Assembly: GCA_033782935.1 (NCBI GenBank)
Contig: JAWQEG010000284.1
Span: 62,001-126,000 of the forward strand
From: Petrolisthes cinctipes
Lineage: Eukaryota > Arthropoda > Malacostraca > Decapoda > Porcellanidae
Length of the DNA: 64,000 bases
Direction of reading: 5' to 3'
Under the pieces are notes generated by a model, which searched no databases, had not been told where the DNA came from, and worked only from the letters and a program-made list of their open reading frames with translations. This document shows positions 58,290-64,000 of this stretch, piece by piece. A program made the position numbers and the translations under genes. The first letter of the stretch is position 1. Each line of letters begins with the position of its first letter.

Positions 58290-59135
58290 CACTGTTCAAG
58301 GTCCTTCAGTGGAATTGCCGTAATTTGCGTGCTTCTTGGGAGGAACTGCGCGTTCTCTCTCTAGCCTCTCTCCTGCATGTGTTTCTCTCCAAGAGACAAT
58401 GCTTGGGGACTACATTCCTGCCAGTCCTCCAGCATACTCTGCATTTTATTTCATTTAATTTAAAGGGCAGGGTCACCATGGTGGCTCTGCCATCCTTGTT
58501 CGTGATGTTCCATGGAGCTTGACACTCCGCTCCAGGCTGTTGCAATTAAGGTTTTTATGGACCGCCCATACACTGTGTGCAGTCTATATCTTCCTCCCAG
58601 TGTTACAGTGTAGAGGGGTGATCTCAACCGTCTTTTACGGGACCTTCCCTCTCCCTTTATTTTATTGGGTGATTTTAATAGTCAGTCATCCTCTGTGGGG
58701 TGACAGGTCGGTCAACCCCAAGGGTGTTTTAATGGCTTCTTTTATTGAGGATGAGGGATTAGGGGTTTTAAATACTTGAGATGTGACACATTTTAATAGC
58801 CCAACTGGGACTTTTACTGCCATTAACATTTCCCTTTGCTCACCCAGTGCTCTGTTGGATTTTACTTGGAGAGTGTTGCCTGATTTATATGGCAGTGACC
58901 ATTTCCCTATACTTTTTGAAGGTAACAGGTACGAACCACAGTCTCGTCTTCCTAGGTGGAAATTAGAGAAGGCTGACTGGCAGTTGTTTAGAGAGCTAAC
59001 TTGTTCAGTCTCTTCTGTAGCCAATTTTGGTTGCTCTGACGAGGCTGTAACTTATTTCACTGATATGCTCCACTCTGCTGCTCTCAACTCTATCCCTAGA
59101 ACTTCTGGCTACTTTCCTAAACGTCCTGTCTCTTG
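58290..59135 (+). pseudogene. F2 copy c ORF2, endonuclease
   Basis: The start LFKVLQWNCRNLRASWEEL near 58296 matches EN motif I. A GDFN-like block near 58665 is in a shifted frame. The end reads LYGSDHFPILFEGNRYEP near 58885-58940. The linker towards RT (ALNSIPRTSGYFPKRPVSWW) reaches 59139, where the solo LTR starts. Several one-base indels (near 58355, 58450, 58510 and 58610) disrupt the frame. Confidence 0.8.
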
Positions 59136-59139
59136 GTGG

Positions 59140-60329
59140 TGTTACAGACGGAGGGTAGAGATACAGTAATGTACTAGTCGCTAGACTAGACTTACCCCGA
59201 CGTTAGTTATCAACAGAATAAAGTAGCACTGGGTGGCAGGTATCTGACTATTAAAGTTATGAATTGTAAGTAAAAGTACAAACCCAGCCTATATTAAAGA
59301 ATGATAACACGACCCAAAGAGACCGTCCAAACATATACCCAGATACAATGAATAAAAATGATAGAGAAACTACTCTGATTTTTTATAATATATTGACAAT
59401 ATGAACGAACACAAAGACAAACAATTAACACTGAAAGAATTAATAAATGAAATCAGGATTCCCAACTATAACAGACAGAGATAGAGTTCCCAGATTAAGT
59501 AATGCACTTGCAATAATCACTCAATAAATCACTACCACTGTACCATCACTTCAATAACCACACATCAATAACGCAAGGCACTAGGTACACTTAAGCACAG
59601 AATTAATCACTCAATAATAATGGTTAGTTAGCACTTCACTGGCATATATAATAAGGGAATATCAATGCATCACAGCATACAAGTAATAATATAATAATAG
59701 AAATATCAATGCACAAATCTATATAATAATAGTAGTAATAGCAATATCAATTTATAAGAGAGTGACCCTATTTCACTGTGAGAAAAATGTAGAAGTAAAT
59801 ACAATTATACTTATCATATACGTTTGCGTGTCTTCTAACGAATCTTACAACACTCATTCACTTACAAAACACACACTAGTTTGTCGTCCCAACCCTCACT
59901 GGTATCTGAACCCCACAGGCCTAACTTCCGCGCTTATATACTGTTGTTTCCACAAAGAAAAGTGAGCATGTTACAGCAGAGTCATATGCGCGTCTCCGAA
60001 CTATTCCGTTAACGCAGACTTAAGCACACATCACGCATACGTTCCCGTTTCTACAACTATTGGAAGTCAATAGAAATGAAAACGGACAATCTTCCCTCGG
60101 CCACCTGCAAGAGGGGGGGGGGGATGCGAACGAATCTAGAAAACATAACAGGCCACGATACTCTCGACCTTTTAACAAAAATACACAAAGAAAATGGAGT
60201 GAAATAGATGAACTATCTTCGGACACAGCACTCCCGGATGTAAGCCTCCACTGCCCACACTCACAGCTACAGTCAATTAATAGGATAGCAATACTTACAA
60301 ATAAAATAATAATTCAGGCACGCGTAACA
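59140..60329 (-). repeat. Solo LTR, 1190 bp, inserted in F2 copy c
   Basis: The unit begins TGTTACAGACGG and ends CACGCGTAACA, giving TGTTAC/GTAACA inverted ends. GTGG is duplicated on both sides (59136-59139 and 60330-60333). F2 coding sequence resumes on the far side after removing the unit. On the minus strand a TATATAAGCGCG box lies at 59940-59929, so transcription would run right to left. No internal element sequence is present, as expected after LTR-LTR recombination. Its TGTTACGCG start resembles the TGTTACGACAG start of the Gmr1-like LTR, but that is too little to link them. Confidence 0.85.
59929..59940 (-). promoter_or_regulatory. TATA box of the solo LTR
   Basis: TATATAAGCGCG on the minus strand lies about 390 bases from the LTR start, a normal U3 length, with G/C-rich sequence following it. 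Confidence 0.6.
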
Positions 60330-60333
60330 GTGG

Positions 60334-61613
60334 TCACCAATCTGCACCACTGCTGTGCGGATTTTTCTCGCCTTTGTTGCAATCGTGGGGAACCTACTCT
60401 TTTAGAGGACTTCCGACAGGCAAGGGCTCAGGTTAGACGAGTTTTAAAATAGGCACGACATGCATCTTGGAAGGCCTATGTGTCTTCAATTAATACTAAA
60501 ACTCCACTCACCCAAGTGTTCAGGAGTACGTAAGATTGCGGGAAGTTTTATTTTATCCTAGTTCTCCACCTGTTCTTAAGTTCAATGGAATTAAGATTAT
60601 GGATGGTTTGACAGTGGCCAATACCATGGCGGAGCCTTTTGCCAGACAACATCCCATATGCAATGTTGCGACACTTGGGTGAGGAGGCGATCCTATTTAT
60701 TTTAGTTTTATTTAACAATCTGACTGGAGGGTGTCTTTCCTTCTGGGTGGAGGGTTGCTACCATTCTTTCTTTCCCCAAGCCGGGCAAGGACTCTAGTGT
60801 TGCCCTCAATTACCGACCAATTGCCTTAACCTCCTGTCTCTGTAAACTATTTGAGAAGATGATGAATGTCAGACTGGTACACTTCGTGGAACGGGGTGAT
60901 TTTCTGTCTCCGTCCCAGTCAGGCTTTCGTAAACACCGTTCCACTACAAACGCTCTGGTCAGATTGGAAGCTGCTGCATATGAGGCCTTTGCACGACATC
61001 AAAACCTTGTCTGTGTATTCTTTGATTTAGAGAAAGTTTATGACACTACATGGCAATATGGCATCCAGCAGCAACTCCATGCATATGTCCTGCGGGGTCG
61101 CCTTCCATGCTTTCTTAAGGAGTTTCTCAGTGGCCGCAGTTTTTCCGTGAGGGTTGGTTCAGCCCTCTAAGCATCCTTTGCGCAGGAGGAGGGCATCCCC
61201 CAGGAAAGCATCCTCAGTGTCACGTTGTTTGCAGTAGCAATTAATGTCATTGCCTCATCCTTTCCAGACGGTATAGTCAACTCGATGTACGTTGACAACC
61301 TGGCGGTCTGGTTTGGTGCTTCCTTTATGTCAGTGGCGGAGCAGTGCATGTAGTTTGCCCTCGACAAGGTGTCGCGTTTGGCTGGTGTTCATAGGTTTCA
61401 CTTCTCTCCTGCCAAGACGGTTGCTATGCACTTCTGCCACATCCGAGACATCCACACCGATCCGGACTTATTCATGTATGGTCATCGTATAATTTGTCTC
61501 TTGGAGATTCGCTTTCTGGGTTTTCTTTTTGACAAACGCTTAACTTGGGTTCCCAATTTACATTCTTTTAAGATGTCTTGCCTGCAGGTTCTTAACCTGT
61601 TGACTGAGGGCTG
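60334..61613 (+). pseudogene. F2 copy c ORF2, reverse transcriptase
   Basis: After the linker (RCNRGEPTLLEDFRQARAQ-like sequence near 60380, TAG at 60450-60452), RT appears in pieces: NYRPIALTSCLCKLFEKMMN near 60812-60870, SQSGFRKHRSTTNALVRLE near 60915, FFDLEKVYDTTWQYGIQQQL near 61020 (motif A) and EGIPQESILSVTLFAVAIN near 61193. Motif C reads YVDN at 61288-61299; the second catalytic Asp is Asn, which should inactivate the enzyme. Downstream, FSPAKTVAMHFCHIR and IRFLGFLFDKRLTWVPNL follow. Stops at 61168, 61351 and 61612 add to the damage. Confidence 0.9.
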
Positions 61614-61619
61614 ATCGGG

Positions 61620-62244
61620 CCGCCTGCCTCTGCATATACCATGCTCTTATTAGATCAAAACTCGACTATGGGTGTGAGGTGTACTTCTCTACCACGGATG
61701 CCCATCTCAGAGTCTTAGACCCGGTTCATCATGCTGAGCTACATCTGGCGACCGGAGCCTTCAGGTCGTCCGCAATCCCCAGTCTCCTGGTGGATGCTGA
61801 TGAGCTACCTCTTGATCTCCGTCGCCAGTCCTTGATGGTTAGTTGTTGGTATCGATTACATCGACTTCCTGACTCTCTTCCCTGCTTGGCAGTGTCATCT
61901 GATATCATGTCTCGGTATTACCTTTCACATCCTCTCACACCATGGCCCTTTGGCTTCCGGCTCTGGAAGGCTATGGAGGAGTTGGGAGTTGATGACTTCC
62001 AGATTTGTCCTGTGCGGGTCCCCAGGTTGGCTCCATGGCTTCTTCCAGAAGTTTACACCTGCACCTGCTTTTCAGACAAGAAGGAATCTCTTCCTCCTCC
62101 AGTGGCTCGTTCTCTCTTTTTAGAACATGCCTTCACTCACAGGGTTTCCCCCCTTTGTACACTGATGGGTCAAAGTCTGATTTTGGAGTTGTCTTTCCTG
62201 ACTTTTGTCGTGGCGGCAGGCTCCCTTCTGTCATGTCCATTTTG
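61620..62244 (+). pseudogene. F2 copy c ORF2, linker and start of RNase H
   Basis: The open part from 61679 reads LRVLDPVHHAELHLATGAFR, LPLDLRRQSLMVSCWYRLHR and DDFQICPVRVPRLAPWLLPE, the connection typical of this LINE group. RNase H begins in a shifted frame as LYTDGSKSDFGVVFPDFCRG near 62155-62215. It ends abruptly at about 62244, where the LTR of gypsy E starts. Copy b shows what should follow. Confidence 0.85.
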
Positions 62245-62732
62245 TGCTAGCGAGAGCAGGGGTCACTTACATTAGGAGTCGTCTTGTTGATGTCATTTGT
62301 TGCGTGACTGGCTGTTGTCTCTTCGGAGTTATATTTTTTAGAATAGATTATATTATTTTTTTATTATGGTGTGGAGAGTTAGCAAGCCTTGTACTTTGTT
62401 TAACAAGATTTTATTAATAACCTATGTAGTATTACATATTCGCAAAAGGGTTAAGTTAGACTTAGGAGCGAACTTTAAAGAGAGAGAGATAGCTATGAGA
62501 TACTCTGTGTAGTGAATGGTTATCTCAAGCATACTGCCAGTATAGGAAGTACAGTAGGAGCTCTCTGTGTGACTTGTGATGTCACTAATTGCTGAGACAG
62601 CTTGTTCCCATGCTAGGGCTATCTTGTCTCGGACATGGTGTACGACTCACTACCAATGTACATATATTATATGTAGTTTAACCGGTACAATGCTCGGCCA
62701 CAACCATCCTTCGCCCTCGAAGGAATATTACA
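62245..62732 (-). repeat. Candidate 3' LTR of gypsy E
   Basis: On the minus strand it starts TGTAATATTCC (62732) and ends CTCGCTAGCA at 62245, the exact point where F2 copy c homology is lost. An AATAAA lies near 62358. An alternative end is GACAACA at 62313. No polypurine tract is obvious upstream of the start. The second LTR is outside the window, so limits are provisional. Confidence 0.55.
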
Positions 62733-62974
62733 TACATACATAAATATATATATTATTGGTAATACATGCAGTCTGTAGATAGTATTATATTATCATTTCT
62801 ACAGAAAATAAGGATTATAACATGTACAATATATATTTATTAAATACATCCTGTCTAAATGTGTAAGAATGTGTAATTAACCTATACATTTGTATCCTCA
62901 TTACCTTCGGTCACTTGTCTCTGTCTTTCACGAGAAGATAATTATCGGTAGCTAGCGTACATTTTCCGTATACA

Positions 62975-64000
62975 CTAGCTGAAGACAATAGTACAAACAA
63001 TTAAATTGAGTGTAGGAATGATATGGAGAGGAAATACAACTTGTTTTGATAGATGCATAGGTAACAAATCATCTAGTGTGGAGGCAAACTTTGAGTTATT
63101 TAAGTATTTAAGAAACTTTACTTTGTCTGAAACAACATTTATTTTATCTAAAGAGATATTTACTACAAGGTTAAGAGACTCTAACTCCGTAGAAAGCGTT
63201 AACACAAATGGTTTATGGTGATGTGTTGGTAAGTTAATGAAATCCTCATTCCTTATCTCACAATGGTCCGGGGCCTTATAGTAACCATCCATCCACACGT
63301 GTTGGACTTTACCATTGCATATTAATGTCACACTGGTTCCCTTTTGAAAGTAATAATAATGATTAGTTCCGAAGTGTTCATGGTAGAAAGTAGCATTACT
63401 GACAGTTGTGAAGGTACAGTAAGAAGTTGGGAGAGTGGATTCAGGGACAATGAATGAAAGTTCACATTTTGCTTTTTCTGCTAAGCTGATGGTAAACATA
63501 TAAGCAGGACATACATATAGATGTAGGTATGACAGTCATCCAGTGAAGAATTGTCTAAGATGTCAATTGCAGTGTAATCCTCTGATACAACAATGTATTG
63601 AAGTGATTTATCAACAACCAACAGTGTATTATTTACTTTAATAGGGAAAGGACGTAATTCCCAAATATTAAATGACGTCTGCGATTTAAAAGGAATATTA
63701 ACTAATATATTTGATTCAGTAAGGATCAACCCAATGATTGGATAATAATATTCCACGTCTGAAATAGTAAATATGGGAGTTAGCTTATAGATATTAATGG
63801 CTATTTCCACTGCCAACTGCAACTGTCGTAGAGGTAACAACTTAGAATTTACTCTACCCAATCCAGCATCTACCAAGTCACTAATTATTACTTCATTTAA
63901 CTCAGTAAGTTCCTGTACAGCTATCTCTATGGCTGCAATATACTCACTAATTAATTGGACATGTTCAATTTTTGGTATTATTCCAACAAATTTGTTTACC
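62975..64000 (-). pseudogene. env-like gene of gypsy E (F-protein type), partial
   Basis: From the edge the minus strand encodes a heptad-like region and the LLPLRQLQLAVE block near 63840, then YYYPIIGLIL, IWELRPFPIKVNNTLL near 63640 and a Cys-containing block (CHTYIYVCPAY) near 63520, where one frame change occurs. The rest (63499-62975) has Cys-rich sequence with HVWMDGYYKAPDHCEIRNE near 63280 and a hydrophobic end (PLHIIPTLNLIVCTIVF) likely to be the membrane anchor. Such genes in arthropod gypsy elements descend from baculovirus F-type fusion proteins. The N-terminal half and any cleavage site lie beyond the window. Confidence 0.7.

Larger units (their letters stand above)
55911..62244 (+). 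mobile_element. Non-LTR retrotransposon, family F2, copy c, split by a solo LTR
   Basis: A G run at 55911 precedes the family 5' region. ORF1, EN, RT and the start of RNase H follow to 62244, where gypsy E begins. A 1190-bp solo LTR interrupts it at 59140-60329. The start codon of ORF1 reads ATA instead of ATG (near 56312). It is the most complete F2 copy, lacking only the RNase H end and zinc motif, which may lie beyond gypsy E outside the window. Confidence 0.9.
62245..64000 (-). mobile_element. env-bearing Ty3/gypsy element E, 3' end (runs off right edge)
   Basis: A candidate 3' LTR at 62245-62732 and an env-like gene at 62975-64000 are present on the minus strand. The env is clearly related to the env fragments of elements A and C. 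The element interrupts the RNase H part of F2 copy c. Gag and pol should lie beyond 64000. Confidence 0.75.

Overview
This window looks like a stretch of a large, repeat-packed animal genome. I found no convincing host gene, no rRNA, no tRNA and no CRISPR. The retroelement families (env-bearing Ty3/gypsy elements, RNase H-bearing non-LTR elements with CCHC ORF1 proteins, a Penelope-like element) and the many long CT/GA, CA and AT microsatellites suggest an arthropod, probably a decapod crustacean. That placement is an overall impression and not proven by any host gene. Nearly every coding segment is part of a decayed transposable element.

Layout. 1-7706: two minus-strand copies of one non-LTR family (F1), head to tail, with the poly(A) tail of the upstream copy (3924-3941) touching the 5' end of the next. 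8455-16421: an env-bearing Ty3/gypsy element (A, minus) whose gag is split by a 1986-bp terminal-inverted-repeat (TIR) transposon at 12650-14635. 16422-31158: a second env-bearing gypsy element (C, minus) bounded by two LTRs about 98% identical. It carries three nested insertions: a 690-bp MITE in env (17967-18656), a Penelope-like element in integrase (20750-22286), and a 4.5-kb inverted-repeat insertion in the integrase zinc finger (22575-27058). 31159-36240: a non-LTR element of another family (F2, plus), interrupted by a 1582-bp TIR transposon (33793-35374).

38808-41345: a diverged long inverted repeat. About 42240-46590: a Ty3/gypsy element (minus) whose order is gag-PR-IN-RT-RNase H. 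Integrase precedes reverse transcriptase, as in the Gmr1 group. 47879-49195: another long inverted repeat. 49470-50083: a piggyBac transposase fragment. 50110-52610: an internally deleted F2 copy (minus) abutting a CR1/L2-like C-terminal fragment (52617-52961). 54870-55470: a degenerate satellite. 55911-62244: a third F2 copy (plus), split by a perfect 1190-bp solo LTR with a GTGG target duplication (59140-60329). 62245-64000: the 3' LTR and env of a further gypsy element (E, minus) that runs off the window.

The elements do not work together as a pathway. The story is one of nested insertion, with clear junctions (TIRs, target duplications, restored reading frames) giving the relative order of events. 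The strongest points are the Gmr1-type pol order, the reconstructed 14.7-kb nested provirus-like element, the Penelope-like element whose 45-bp inverted end starts at a predicted hammerhead cleavage site, and three independent long inverted repeats.
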